Assembly: GCF_000442255.1 (NCBI RefSeq)
Contig: NZ_KE557284.1
Span: forward strand, 118,088-182,087
Origin: Salipiger mucosus DSM 16094
GTDB lineage: Bacteria > Pseudomonadota > Alphaproteobacteria > Rhodobacterales > Rhodobacteraceae
Reading direction: 5' to 3'
DNA length: 64,000 bases
Shown here: positions 1 through 8,778 of the stretch, one piece after another
How positions within the stretch are numbered: position 1 is the stretch's first letter
Layout of the letters: every line of letters starts with the position of its first letter
Program-made: the position numbers and the translations under genes
The notes under the pieces: generated by a model
What the model was told of the DNA's origin: nothing
The model's input: the letters and a program-made list of their open reading frames with translations, nothing else
Databases searched by the model: none

Positions 1-210
1 TCTTGAGCTGGCGGGTGTCCAAGGTCTGATCCAGTTTTGCTTAATCTGATAACCAGAATTACGCGCTGCCGTGAAGTAAAAGTTTTCTATAACCTCTGTC
101 GACAGGAGGAATGCCGCGCCCCGCTGGGAGGCAGGGTGCGTGCTTCACGAACACGGAATGATCAGAACCAGCGTCCCGCCATCGTTCGGGACGCGCCGGA
201 GACATGCGCG

Positions 211-1218
211 ATGAGCAAGACCATCCTCGTAACGGGCCCCGATCTCGATCCTGCGGCCGTCGCCCTGGCGAAGGAGCATGGCTTCGACCTCGTCCACACG
301 CCCGCCTATGCCGAGAGCGCGGTGATCTCCGAGCACCTGCAGGCCAGCGGCGCCGTGGGCATCGTCTCGCGGATGGGGCGGATCGACGCCGAGGTCATGG
401 ACGCGGCCCCGCAGCTCAGGGCGATTTCCAAGCACGGGGTGGGGGTCGACAACATCGACCTCGCCGCCGCCGCCGCGCGGGGCATTCCGGTGTTGGTGGC
501 AAGTGGCGCCAACGCGGTCTCGGTGGCCGAGCATGCCATCGCCCTGATGCTCGCGGCGGTGAAGCGGCTGCTGCCCCTCGACGCGGGCCTGCGCGCGGGG
601 CGTTGGGACAAGCCGGGCTTCGCCGGGCGCGAACTTGACGGGGCCACCATGGGCCTGATGGGCATGGGCGCGATCGCGCAGGCGACGGGCCGGATGGCGC
701 AGGGGCTGGGCCTGACGCTTGTGGGCTTCGATCCCTACGCGCCGGACAGCGTCTTCGAGGCGCTGGGCGTGACCCGCTGCGAGACGGTCGACGAGCTGCT
801 CGCCCGGTCCGAGGTGCTGAGCCTGCACTGCCCGCTGACCCCGGACACCCGCGAGATGCTGAACGCCGAGAGCATCGCGAAGATGCCGAAGGGCGCCTAC
901 GTGGTGAACACCGCGCGCGGCGGGCTGATCGATGAGCCGGCGCTGGTCGCGGCGATCCGCTCCGGTCATCTCGCCGGGGCAGGGCTCGACACCTTCGCCT
1001 CCGAGCCGCCGGCGGCCGACCACATCTTCTTCCAAGAGCCCGCCATCGTGCTGACCCCGCATATCGGCGGCGTCACCCGCCAGGCCGGCGCGCGCGTCGG
1101 CGTCGAGGCGGTGCGCGGCATCATCCAGATCGTCGCGGGGGACGAGGTGCCGCAGTCGCGGATCGCCAACCGCAAGCTGCTTGCGGACGCCCCAGCATTC
1201 GCAAACGTGGAGAAATGA
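211..1218 (+). CDS. D-2-hydroxyacid dehydrogenase, PGDH-like
   Basis: NAD-dependent oxidoreductase of the D-isomer-specific 2-hydroxyacid dehydrogenase family (335 aa), predicted to interconvert a 2-hydroxy acid and a 2-oxo acid in the cytoplasm. Visible features are the dinucleotide-binding motif GMGAIA at about residues 151-156 and the catalytic triad Arg236 (NTARGG), Glu265 (SEPP) and His284 (TPHIGG). The reading frame is open further upstream to 37, but the ATG at 211 is preceded by GGAGA at a proper distance and starts a normal family N-terminus. It is the first gene of an operon with an RraA-type aldolase (ATG of the next gene follows at once) and a TctCBA transporter, so its substrate is probably the imported carboxylate or its product. 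The exact substrate is not deducible; serine-pathway PGDH is less likely because of this context. Confidence 0.85.
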   Translation: MSKTILVTGPDLDPAAVALAKEHGFDLVHTPAYAESAVISEHLQASGAVGIVSRMGRIDAEVMDAAPQLRAISKHGVGVDNIDLAAAAARGIPVLVASGANAVSVAEHAIALMLAAVKRLLPLDAGLRAGRWDKPGFAGRELDGATMGLMGMGAIAQATGRMAQGLGLTLVGFDPYAPDSVFEALGVTRCETVDELLARSEVLSLHCPLTPDTREMLNAESIAKMPKGAYVVNTARGGLIDEPALVAAIRSGHLAGAGLDTFASEPPAADHIFFQEPAIVLTPHIGGVTRQAGARVGVEAVRGIIQIVAGDEVPQSRIANRKLLADAPAFANVEK

Positions 1219-1220
1219 AC

Positions 1221-1901
1221 ATGACCATCGGCTTCCGCATCCTGAACCGTGACCGCGCCGCCCCGAAGGAGCTGGTCGATGCCTTCGCCAAGCTGCCTGT
1301 GGCGAATGTCTCGGACAGCATGTCGCGCATGACCGCCGGCGGCCCGGGCCTGCGCCCGATGCATGCCTCGGGCGGCATGGCCGGTGTCGCGCTGACCGTG
1401 AAGGCGCGGCCGGGCGACAACCTGATGCTGCACAAGGCCATCGACATGGCGGTGCCCGGCGACGTGATCGTCGTCGATGCGGGCGGCGATCTTGCCAACG
1501 CGCTGATGGGCGAGCTGATGCTGGCCTACGCGATCAAGAAGGGCGTCGCGGGCTTCGTGCTGAACGGCGCGATCCGCGACGCGGACAATTTCGTCGAGAC
1601 CAACCTGCCGACCTTTGCCGCCGGCATCACCCATCGCGGCCCCTACAAGGACGGCCCCGGCGAGATCAACGTGCCCGTCGCCCTCGACGGCATGGTGATC
1701 CATCCCGGCGACATCATGATCGGCGACAGCGACGGCGTTCTCTGCGTGCCGATCGACGAGGCCGAGGACATCCTGGCCCGGACGCAGGCGAAATCCGACG
1801 CCGAGATCAAGCAGATGGCGGCCATCGAGGCCGGCACCAACGACCGCAGCTGGGTCGACCGCGCGCTCAAGGAGCGTGGGTGCGAATTCCCGGCTGACTG
1901 A
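1221..1901 (+). CDS. RraA family aldolase/decarboxylase
   Basis: Member of the RraA / 4-hydroxy-4-methyl-2-oxoglutarate aldolase family (about 226 aa). Enzymes of this family cleave 4-hydroxy-4-methyl(or carboxy)-2-oxo acids to pyruvate and often decarboxylate oxaloacetate. The family signature is visible as the stretch with GELM, then GAIRDAD, in which the Arg-Asp pair binds substrate and metal. Two ATGs are possible, 1215 (overlapping the stop of the preceding gene) and 1221; GGAG at 1209-1212 favours 1221. The tight coupling to a 2-hydroxyacid dehydrogenase and a tricarboxylate transporter supports a catabolic aldolase rather than the RNase E inhibitor role for which the family is named. 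Confidence 0.85.
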   Translation: MTIGFRILNRDRAAPKELVDAFAKLPVANVSDSMSRMTAGGPGLRPMHASGGMAGVALTVKARPGDNLMLHKAIDMAVPGDVIVVDAGGDLANALMGELMLAYAIKKGVAGFVLNGAIRDADNFVETNLPTFAAGITHRGPYKDGPGEINVPVALDGMVIHPGDIMIGDSDGVLCVPIDEAEDILARTQAKSDAEIKQMAAIEAGTNDRSWVDRALKERGCEFPAD

Positions 1902-1931
1902 ACCCCAAGCGTGTAAACAGGAGGAGAACAC

Positions 1932-2888
1932 ATGCTCAATCTCATCAAGACCACCACCGCCGCCAGCGTCATGGCGCTCGCCGCAGGCGCCGCCTTCGCG
2001 CAGGACTACCCCAGCAAGCCGATCGAGGTGATCGTCGGCTATTCCGCCGGCGGCGGCACCGACGTGATGGCCCGCACCGCGGCGCCCTTCATCGAGAAGT
2101 ACCTCGGCGACGGGGCCAGCCTCGTGGTCAAGAACATGCCCGGCGCCAGCGGCCAGATCGGCGTGACCGAGGCGGCCACCGCCGATCCCGACGGCTACAC
2201 GCTGGGCACGTTCAACCTGCCGGGCATGATGGCGCGGACCATCGACCGCGAGGCCGACTACGACCGGGACAGCTTCACCTATCTCGCCAACGTGGTGAAC
2301 GACCCAAACGTGATCGTCACCACCAAGGGCGGCGGGCTCGACACCATCGACAAGCTGGTGGAAGAGGCCAAGGCGAACCCCGGCGCGGTGACCGTGGGCA
2401 TGTCGAGCCTCGGCGGCGACGACCACTTCATGCTGATCAAGCTGCAGGAGCTGACCGGCGCCGAGTTCACCATCGTGCCCTTCAAGGGCTCGGCCCCGGC
2501 GCGCACGGCGCTGATGGGCGGCCACGTGGCGATGGGCATCCTGAACATCTCGGAAGTGGCCGAGTTCCAGGAAGAGCTGAACGTGCTGGGTGTCGCGACC
2601 GAGGAGCGTTCCGACTTCGCGCCCGACCTGCCGACCTTCGAGGAGCAGGGCTATGACCTGATCAACGGCTCGATGCGCGGCTTCATCGCTCCGGCGGGCC
2701 TGCCCGAGGACGTGGAGGCCAAGCTGCTCGACGCCTTCGCCCAACTCGAGACCGACGAGGAATTCCTGGAGGCCATGAAGGCAACCGCGAACCCCGTCGA
2801 GGTCGTCACCGGCGAGGAGTTCAAGGAGCTGACCAGCGATCTCTACGACCTTGCGAAGGGCGTCTGGGAAGAAACGCCCTGGAACTGA
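1932..2888 (+). CDS. tctC: Tripartite tricarboxylate transporter substrate-binding protein (TctC/Bug)
   Basis: Periplasmic solute-binding subunit of a TTT transporter (318 aa). It begins with a Sec signal peptide ending AAGAAFAQ-D, followed by the Bug-family start YPSKPIEVIVGYSAGGGTD, whose glycine-rich loop contacts carboxylates. A strong AGGAGGA ribosome site lies just before the ATG. It is 30 bp after the RraA-like gene and followed by the two membrane subunits, so it selects the substrate for this operon. The ligand (citrate, tricarballylate, a substituted dicarboxylate or other) cannot be read from sequence. Confidence 0.9.
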   Translation: MLNLIKTTTAASVMALAAGAAFAQDYPSKPIEVIVGYSAGGGTDVMARTAAPFIEKYLGDGASLVVKNMPGASGQIGVTEAATADPDGYTLGTFNLPGMMARTIDREADYDRDSFTYLANVVNDPNVIVTTKGGGLDTIDKLVEEAKANPGAVTVGMSSLGGDDHFMLIKLQELTGAEFTIVPFKGSAPARTALMGGHVAMGILNISEVAEFQEELNVLGVATEERSDFAPDLPTFEEQGYDLINGSMRGFIAPAGLPEDVEAKLLDAFAQLETDEEFLEAMKATANPVEVVTGEEFKELTSDLYDLAKGVWEETPWN

Positions 2889-2950
2889 GGCGCGCCGGCG
2901 CGGGGGACGTCCCCCGCGCCACACCTTCCCCTGATCCCGGAGCCAGTGTC

Positions 2951-3400
2951 ATGTCCCATCGCCTGTCCCGCCCCGAGACCCTGACGGCCCTCGGCATCGT
3001 CGCGGTCGCCGCCGGCTTCCTCGTGCCCGCAATGTCGCTGCGGCCCATTTCCGCCCTTCTGCCGATCGCGATGCTCGTGGGCCTCATCGTGCTGGCCGTC
3101 ATCCTGCTGCTCATGGACCAGCGCAAGGCCGCGGCGGGCGAGCCCGCGCAGCAGATGACCAAGTCGCCCGGGCGCGTCGCGGGGGCCTTTGCCCTGATCG
3201 TCGTCTATGCGCTCGCCACCGATTTCATCGGCTTCTACGTAAGCACCGTCGTGGCGGTGCCGCTGACCGCCTTCCTGTTCGGCTTTCGCCACCCGCTGGG
3301 CCTCGCCCTGGCCACCGCCATCGTGGTGGGCGCGATCTGGCTGATCTTCGACTTCGGCATGTCGCAGGATTTCCCTGCCGGCCGTCTCTGGGCCGCGTGA
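2951..3400 (+). CDS. tctB: Tripartite tricarboxylate transporter small membrane subunit (TctB)
   Basis: 149-residue hydrophobic protein with four predicted membrane segments (about residues 10-28, 33-54, 76-96 and 110-136), the size and pattern of TctB subunits. It lies between the binding protein and TctA, 7 bp from the latter, and would form the membrane complex with it. The family is poorly conserved, so the assignment rests on topology and position. Confidence 0.85.
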   Translation: MSHRLSRPETLTALGIVAVAAGFLVPAMSLRPISALLPIAMLVGLIVLAVILLLMDQRKAAAGEPAQQMTKSPGRVAGAFALIVVYALATDFIGFYVSTVVAVPLTAFLFGFRHPLGLALATAIVVGAIWLIFDFGMSQDFPAGRLWAA

Positions 3401-3407
3401 GGTCACC

Positions 3408-4913
3408 ATGTATTCCGATCTTCTCCACGCCCTTCCCGAGGTCATGGGCCTCAGCAATTTCGCCGCCGTGATCATCGGCGTCATCGCCGGCATCGTCGTG
3501 GGCGCCATGCCCGGCCTCAGCGCCACCATGGCGATCTCGGTCCTCGTGCCCTTCACCTTCGGTCTCGAGCCGCTGGTGGCGCTGGGCCTCATGGCCGGCA
3601 TCTACAACGGCGCCATGTACGGCGGCGCGATCCCGGCCGTCCTGCTGCGCATCCCCGGCACCCCGGCGGCCGTGGCCACGACCTTTGACGGCTACCCGAT
3701 GGCCCGGAAGGGCGAGGGCGGCTTTGCGCTTCAGGTCGCGGTGGTTTCCTCGGCCATCGGCGGCATCGCCTCGGCTTTCGCGCTGATGCTGCTGGCGCCG
3801 CCGCTTTCCAAGGTCACGCTGCTCTTCGGCCCCTCCGAGGTGTTCTGGGTCGCCGTCTTCGGCCTGGCCTCGATCATCTTCCTGCTGGGCGGCAACCCGG
3901 TGAAGGGCCTCATCAGCGCCTGTTTCGGGGTCTTCGTGTCGGTCATCGGCGCGGATCCGATCTATGGCACCGACCGTTTCACCTTCGGCCAGCTCGAGAT
4001 GCTCGACGGCATCAACATCGTGATCCTGCTCGTCGGCCTCTACGCGCTGCCGCCGGTGATCGACCTGCTCGAGACGCCGCTCAAGACCGACAGCGTCGAG
4101 AGCTCCAAGCTCGGGACCGAGCCGATCTGGAAGGCCATGCCGCGCATGAAGGGGTTCTGGAAGACCTGGCTGCGCTCGTCCGTCTTCGGCATCTGGATCG
4201 GCATCCTGCCCGGGGCGGGCGGCTCGATGGCGGCCTTCATGTCCTACAACGAGGCGCGCCGCACCTCGAAGAATCCCGAGAAATGGGGCGAGGGCGAGCC
4301 CGAGGGCGTCGCCGCCTCCGAGACCGCCAACAACGCCGACACCGCCTCGGCCCTGATCCCGGCGCTGACGCTGGGCATCCCGGGCACCGCCGTCGCGGCG
4401 GTCATGCTGGGCGGGCTGCTGGTGCACGGCCTGCAACCGGGGCCGATGCTCTTCCGCGAGAACCCCGACGTGGTCTTCGGCTTCATGTGGCAGTTCCTGT
4501 TCGGGGCGATCCTGCTGATCCTGCTGGGCGGCTCGCTCGCGACCAACAGCTTCGCCCGGCTGCTCAACCTGCCGCGTCCGCTGCTCGGATCGGTGATCAT
4601 CGTGCTGATGCTGATCGGGGTCTACTCGATCCACGGGCGGATGTTCGACGTCTACCTGATGCTGGGCTTCGGCGCCGTGGGCTGGGTGATGGACAAGCTC
4701 AAGTTCCCGCTGCCGCCGGTGGTGCTGGGCCTGATCCTCGGCGGCTTTGCCGAAGAGAACCTGCGCCTCGCCCTGCGGATCGGTCGCGGCGACTGGGGCG
4801 TGCTGTTCCAGAACACGACCAGCCTCGTGCTCGTGGCGCTCACCGTCGCGGTGGTGGTCGGCCCGATCATCAAGCGCCGGGTCATCGACCGCCGCAAGGA
4901 GGCGGAAGGCTGA
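3408..4913 (+). CDS. tctA: Tripartite tricarboxylate transporter large permease (TctA)
   Basis: 501-residue polytopic membrane protein of the TctA family, the ion-coupled translocation subunit. Family motifs are clear: an N-terminal glycine-rich segment GAMPGLSATM near residues 36-45, the GGAIPAVLLRIPGTPAA loop near 68-84, and the second half repeat GILPGAGGSMAAF followed by NNADTASALIPALTLGIPG. It is the last transporter gene in the operon and is followed by a long hairpin at 4932-4962. Confidence 0.93.
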   Translation: MYSDLLHALPEVMGLSNFAAVIIGVIAGIVVGAMPGLSATMAISVLVPFTFGLEPLVALGLMAGIYNGAMYGGAIPAVLLRIPGTPAAVATTFDGYPMARKGEGGFALQVAVVSSAIGGIASAFALMLLAPPLSKVTLLFGPSEVFWVAVFGLASIIFLLGGNPVKGLISACFGVFVSVIGADPIYGTDRFTFGQLEMLDGINIVILLVGLYALPPVIDLLETPLKTDSVESSKLGTEPIWKAMPRMKGFWKTWLRSSVFGIWIGILPGAGGSMAAFMSYNEARRTSKNPEKWGEGEPEGVAASETANNADTASALIPALTLGIPGTAVAAVMLGGLLVHGLQPGPMLFRENPDVVFGFMWQFLFGAILLILLGGSLATNSFARLLNLPRPLLGSVIIVLMLIGVYSIHGRMFDVYLMLGFGAVGWVMDKLKFPLPPVVLGLILGGFAEENLRLALRIGRGDWGVLFQNTTSLVLVALTVAVVVGPIIKRRVIDRRKEAEG

Positions 4914-4931
4914 CGGCCGCCGAGAGGTCTC

Positions 4932-4962
4932 GGGAGGGGCGGCAGGATGTGCCGGCCCTCCC
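4932..4962 (+). terminator. Hairpin after tctA
   Basis: A 13-bp stem with one mismatch (GGGAGGGGCGGCA / TGCCGGCCCTCCC) and a 5-nt loop sits 18 bp after the tctA stop. There is no T-run, so it may be a transcript-stabilising or weak terminator structure. The rest of 4914-5222 shows no gene and probably carries the promoter of the Lrp gene. Confidence 0.5.
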
Positions 4963-5222
4963 GCCACGAGAAGACCGCCCCGGCATGTCGCCGCTCTCTG
5001 CAAATCGCGGAGGGCGGCGATGTCCCGGGGGTCTTCATGTCCGCGCATCAGAGGCGCCGGGCGGCGCGCCCATTGACGGCGCTGATCGCCGGTTGGGGTG
5101 GACGCGTCCGGGGAGCGCGGCAGCCCCCCTGGTCTGCGCGGCGCACGCAGGAAGATTGCGGGGCCCGCCGCCCGGTGTCAGAGTGGCAGTTCTTCATCTG
5201 CCCTGGAGGTCCGCCGGTCCAC

Positions 5223-5696
5223 ATGGTTCAACTCGATTCCATCGATCTGAAAATCCTCAAGGCCTTGCAGGATGATGCGGAGATATCGAATGTCGATCTC
5301 GCGGATCGGATCGGGCTTTCCCCTTCGCCGTGCCTGCGCCGCGTGCGCATCCTCGAGGATGCGGGGGTCATCAAGAAGCGCGTCACCCTGGTGGACGCCG
5401 CCGTGCTGGGGCTGAACGTCTCGGTCTTCGTCTCGGTGCAGCTGGAAAAGCAGTCCAAGGAACGCCTGATGGAGTTCGAGAGGGAGGTCAGGGAGCGGCC
5501 GGAAGTGGTCGAATGCTACCTGATGACCGGGGAGAGCGATTACCTGCTGCGGGTGGTCGTGCCCGATCTTGCCACCTACGAGCGCTTCCTGAAGGAAAGC
5601 CTGACCCTGATCCCCGGCGTTGCGAACATCCGCTCGAGCTTTGCCCTGCAACAGGTGAGCTACACCACGGCGCTGCCGCTCGATCACCTGATGTAG
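5223..5696 (+). CDS. Lrp/AsnC family transcriptional regulator
   Basis: 157-residue regulator. Residues 4-60 form the AsnC-type helix-turn-helix (DSIDLKILKALQDD..., recognition helix around SPSPCLRRVRILE), and about 65-145 form the RAM/AsnC effector-binding domain. The frame is open upstream to 4947, but the ATG at 5223 begins the standard family start; GGAGG at 5205 is rather distant (13 nt). It follows the tct operon on the same strand and may control it or the convergent TRAP/CoA-transferase operon; Lrp-type regulators usually sense amino acids or related small molecules. Confidence 0.88.
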   Translation: MVQLDSIDLKILKALQDDAEISNVDLADRIGLSPSPCLRRVRILEDAGVIKKRVTLVDAAVLGLNVSVFVSVQLEKQSKERLMEFEREVRERPEVVECYLMTGESDYLLRVVVPDLATYERFLKESLTLIPGVANIRSSFALQQVSYTTALPLDHLM

Positions 5697-5716
5697 AGGC
5701 GCCCTCGGACGTAGGC

Positions 5717-7131
5717 TCAGGCCGCGCGGTCCCGCGGCACGTTGCGCAGGTGGCTGCCGACAACGCCGCCGGGCAGGGCGGCGATCCGGTCGCCCACGGC
5801 GAGGAGCCTGTCCATGTCGATGCCCGTGTCGAGCCCGCCCTCGTTGAAGGCAAAGACGAGATCCTCGGTCGCGGTGTTGCCGGTTGCCCCCCGGCGCGAA
5901 GGGGCAGCCGCCGAGGCCTTGTCGCGGTCGCGGATCCAGTTGATCACGCCGCCGGCCATCAGGATGTCCAGCTGCAGCGGGCTCAGGTCGTGGCGCAGGG
6001 TCAAGGTGCGGGGCCCGACCTCGGCACGCACCTCGGGCCGCTCGGACATCCGGGTGCGCAGATCGCGGATGCGGATCGTGTCGCCGCGGCCGATCTTCTT
6101 GCGGTCGGCCGGATCGGCGAAGGTCAGCGTCTCGAGCACCTGCCGCGACGATGGATTGATGTCGAGCGAGGCATCCTCGGCGATCTGCCGGCCGGCGACG
6201 ATATCCGCCACCATGGCGAAATCGCGGTAGCCCGGATTGGCCGAGGAGCCGATGTCGCTCTGCCAGCAGGGCTTGCCCGCGATCTCGGTGACAGGCACCA
6301 CGTTGCCCGGCGAGGACGGCGTCGCGATCGGCGGTTCGAGCGTCGAGAGGTCGACCGTGTCGTGCAGGTCGTAGTCGCAGCCGGGGTCGGCCGAAAGCGG
6401 GGTGAAGGCCTCTCCGCGGCCGCGGGCTTCGAGGAACCGACGCACCGCCTCGTCGGACGGAAACACGGTGGTCGTCGCCCCCATTTCGGTGCCCATGTTC
6501 GCGATGACATGACGGTCCATGGCCGAGAGGCCTGCGAGCCCGGGCCGGTGAAATTCGAGGATGCAGTTCCTGGCCCCGGCCACTCCGTGGCGGGGCAAGG
6601 GCTCGAGGATGACGTCCTTGGCCGAAACCCGGTCGGGCAGGGTGCCGGTGACCTCGATCCCCCAGAGCCGGGCATCGGGATGCAGAGCGGCTCGCGCGTC
6701 ATGGCAAGCGCCACCTCGATCCCGCCCGCGCCGATGGCGAGCATCCCCAGCGAGCCCGCCCCCGTCGTGTGGCTGTCCGAGCCCACGAGGCTCTGGCCCG
6801 GCACGCCGAAGCATTCCATGTGCACGGGATGCGAGATCCCGTTGCCGGGCCCGGAGTAGGTGATGTCGAACCTTGCGCACGCCGACTTCAGAAAGAGGTG
6901 GCTGTCGGCGTTGAGGTGGTCGGACTGCACGAGCCCGTGGTCGATGTATTGCACCGAAGGGTGCGTCCTGATCTGGCCGATGCCCATCGCCTCGAACTCG
7001 AGCATGACGAGCGTGCCGAGCATGTCCTGCAGCAGCGCCTGGTCCATCCCGAGCGCGATCTCCTCGCCGGGTGTCATGTCGCCCGAGATTAGCTTGGACG
7101 CGATCAGTTTGCGGGCGAGGTTCTCAGACAT
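5717..7131 (-). pseudogene. Broken aconitase-like hydratase (frameshift plus internal deletion)
   Basis: The N-terminal half runs from MSENLARK at 7131 and contains the aconitase motif GSDSHT followed by MLAIGAGGIEVA. Near 6669-6673 the frame is lost: the protein continues in another frame from LWGIEVTGTLPDRVSAKDVI to the stop at 5717; one missing base in a C-run would restore it. A second lesion is in frame: the sequence jumps from DINPSSRQVLETL directly to TFADPADRKKIG, whereas single-chain aconitases of this subfamily carry about 170-180 residues between them, including the CxxC iron-sulfur ligands (GCIGMGQAP-type) and the start of the swivel domain. The ATG overlaps the dctQ stop by 8 bp, so it was the last gene of the TRAP/CoA-transferase operon. 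Even without the frameshift the product could not hold a normal cluster. Confidence 0.8.
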
Positions 7132-7630
7132 TCTGCAGATCCTCGCCATCCTCCTGGTCGCGGCCGGTGATGGCATCGAGGATGTTCAGCGCGAAGCGGA
7201 TCGCCAGCAGGCCGAAGCCGAGGGGCAGCATGGCATAGGGATAGACCATCGGCGTGCCGAAGCTCGACGAGACCCGCTCGCCGTATTCCCAGGCCTGGTA
7301 GGCCATCAGGAAGCCGCGCCACGCCATGATCCCCGAGAAGACGACCCCGAAGGCGCCGATGATCATGCGGTTCACCCGCTGGGCGCCCCGTCCCATCATG
7401 TCGGAGAAAAAGGAAATCCGGATGTGGCTGTCGGTCCGCTGCACGTCGGCCGCCGTCATGACCGCGACGTAGACGATCAGGAAGGTGTTGACCTCGAGCG
7501 ACCACGAGGTCGGTGCCGTGAAGAGGTAGCGCATGATCGCGTCGTAGCAGATCGTGATCACCATGAAGGCGAGAACGAATTGGCCGCCGACGCGGGTCAG
7601 CTTCTCGATACCGTCGATGATCCGTCGCAT
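7124..7630 (-). CDS. dctQ: TRAP transporter small permease (DctQ)
   Basis: 168-residue membrane protein with four predicted transmembrane helices, the DctQ pattern, including the R-x-L-F segment after helix 1 and the conserved HIRISFF stretch between helices 2 and 3. It partners the DctM protein encoded upstream to form the membrane part of a sodium-driven TRAP transporter. Located between dctP and the broken aconitase-like gene, whose start it overlaps by 8 bp. Confidence 0.88.
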   Translation of the reverse strand: MRRIIDGIEKLTRVGGQFVLAFMVITICYDAIMRYLFTAPTSWSLEVNTFLIVYVAVMTAADVQRTDSHIRISFFSDMMGRGAQRVNRMIIGAFGVVFSGIMAWRGFLMAYQAWEYGERVSSSFGTPMVYPYAMLPLGFGLLAIRFALNILDAITGRDQEDGEDLQNV

Positions 7631-7706
7631 GAGCGCATCCTTCTGTCGCGTTGGTCGGTCGTGTCCGCAGGCGGGGCGGCAACCCCGCCTGCGGCCGTGG
7701 TCTGGA

Positions 7707-8744
7707 TCAGGCCTCGTTGCCCATGGCGAGCGCGATGGCGCGTTCGCCGACCTCCGGGCCGACTTCCTCGATCCATGCCTCGTGCACGGACTGGGAGGCT
7801 TCCTGGAGCGTGGCGATGTCTTCCTCGGAGGGCTCGACGATCTCGAGGCCGGCCTCCTCGATCATGGGCCAGTACTCGTCCTTGTAGATCACGTCGTTCG
7901 AGTAGGCGGCGCCGTTTTCCTCGAACCAGGCGCCGGCCTCCTCGAAGGCGGCCTGTTCGTCTTCGCCCATGCTGTCCCAGCGCTGGGTCGTGGTGAACAG
8001 GCCGATGCCGTAGGCCGTCATCGGCAGCTTGTAGGCGACGTCGAGCTGCTCCTGCAGCGAGCGGCCGATGATCGTCGAGATGTTGGCGACCGCCGCGTCG
8101 ACCGTGCCGCGCTGAAGCGCCAGGTAGAGTTCCGACGAGGGGATGCGCACGGCCCCGGCGCCGAAGCCCTCGATCAGCTTGGTGGCCTCGAAGCTCACCA
8201 CGCGGACCTTCTTGCCGCCCACCTCGGCGATCGAGTGGATCGGGCCGGCGTCGGTCGACCAGATGTATTCCGGCTCGAGGATGTTGCCCATCATGGAGAC
8301 CATGTAGAGGTCTTCCTTGGCCAGTTCCTCGTTCACGAGATCGAACAGCGGCGCGCCCTTCGCGATGCGACCCGGGTTCTCATAGAGGGCCTCGACGACG
8401 CCCGGCAGGCCGGTGATCCCGAGGATCGGGATCGAGCGGGTGACGTAGGAGGTCGTGTGGAACATGAAGTCGATCGTGCCGGCGCGCAGCGCGGGCAGCT
8501 GCTCGTCCGCCTTCAGCAGCTTGCCGCTGTCGTAGTAGTCGACATTGACCGCGTCCGAGGCGTTGAGCCGCTCGACGAAGCCGGCCGAGCCGTAGGACAG
8601 CGCCTTGTAGCTGGGCGGCAGATAGCTCACGCCGGTCAGCGTGGTTTGCGCGGCCGCCGGGCTGGCGAAGCCGCCGAGCCCCAGGGCGGTGCCGCCCATC
8701 AGCAGGCCTGAATTGGTCAGGAACGTGCGTCTTGTCTGGGTCAT
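7707..8744 (-). CDS. dctP: TRAP transporter substrate-binding protein (DctP), Tat-exported
   Basis: 345-residue periplasmic receptor of the DctP family. The N-terminus has a twin-arginine signal (TRRTFLTNS followed by a hydrophobic stretch and a cleavage site after ASPAAAQ), indicating export in a folded state; a minority of TRAP receptors use Tat. The ATG is preceded by GGAGGAGA. It sits between dctM (34 bp upstream) and dctQ (76 bp downstream). The CoA-transferase and aconitase-like genes in the same operon suggest a di- or tricarboxylate ligand, but this is inference. Confidence 0.9.
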   Translation of the reverse strand: MTQTRRTFLTNSGLLMGGTALGLGGFASPAAAQTTLTGVSYLPPSYKALSYGSAGFVERLNASDAVNVDYYDSGKLLKADEQLPALRAGTIDFMFHTTSYVTRSIPILGITGLPGVVEALYENPGRIAKGAPLFDLVNEELAKEDLYMVSMMGNILEPEYIWSTDAGPIHSIAEVGGKKVRVVSFEATKLIEGFGAGAVRIPSSELYLALQRGTVDAAVANISTIIGRSLQEQLDVAYKLPMTAYGIGLFTTTQRWDSMGEDEQAAFEEAGAWFEENGAAYSNDVIYKDEYWPMIEEAGLEIVEPSEEDIATLQEASQSVHEAWIEEVGPEVGERAIALAMGNEA

Positions 8745-8778
8745 TTCGTTCTCCTCCTCTTGGTGAAACGACAGGTGG

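Noticed and set aside
111..161. A 16-codon leader frame with AGGAGG before ATG upstream of the first gene
   Set aside because: The spacing between AGGAGG and the ATG is too short for good initiation and the peptide has no regulatory codon pattern.
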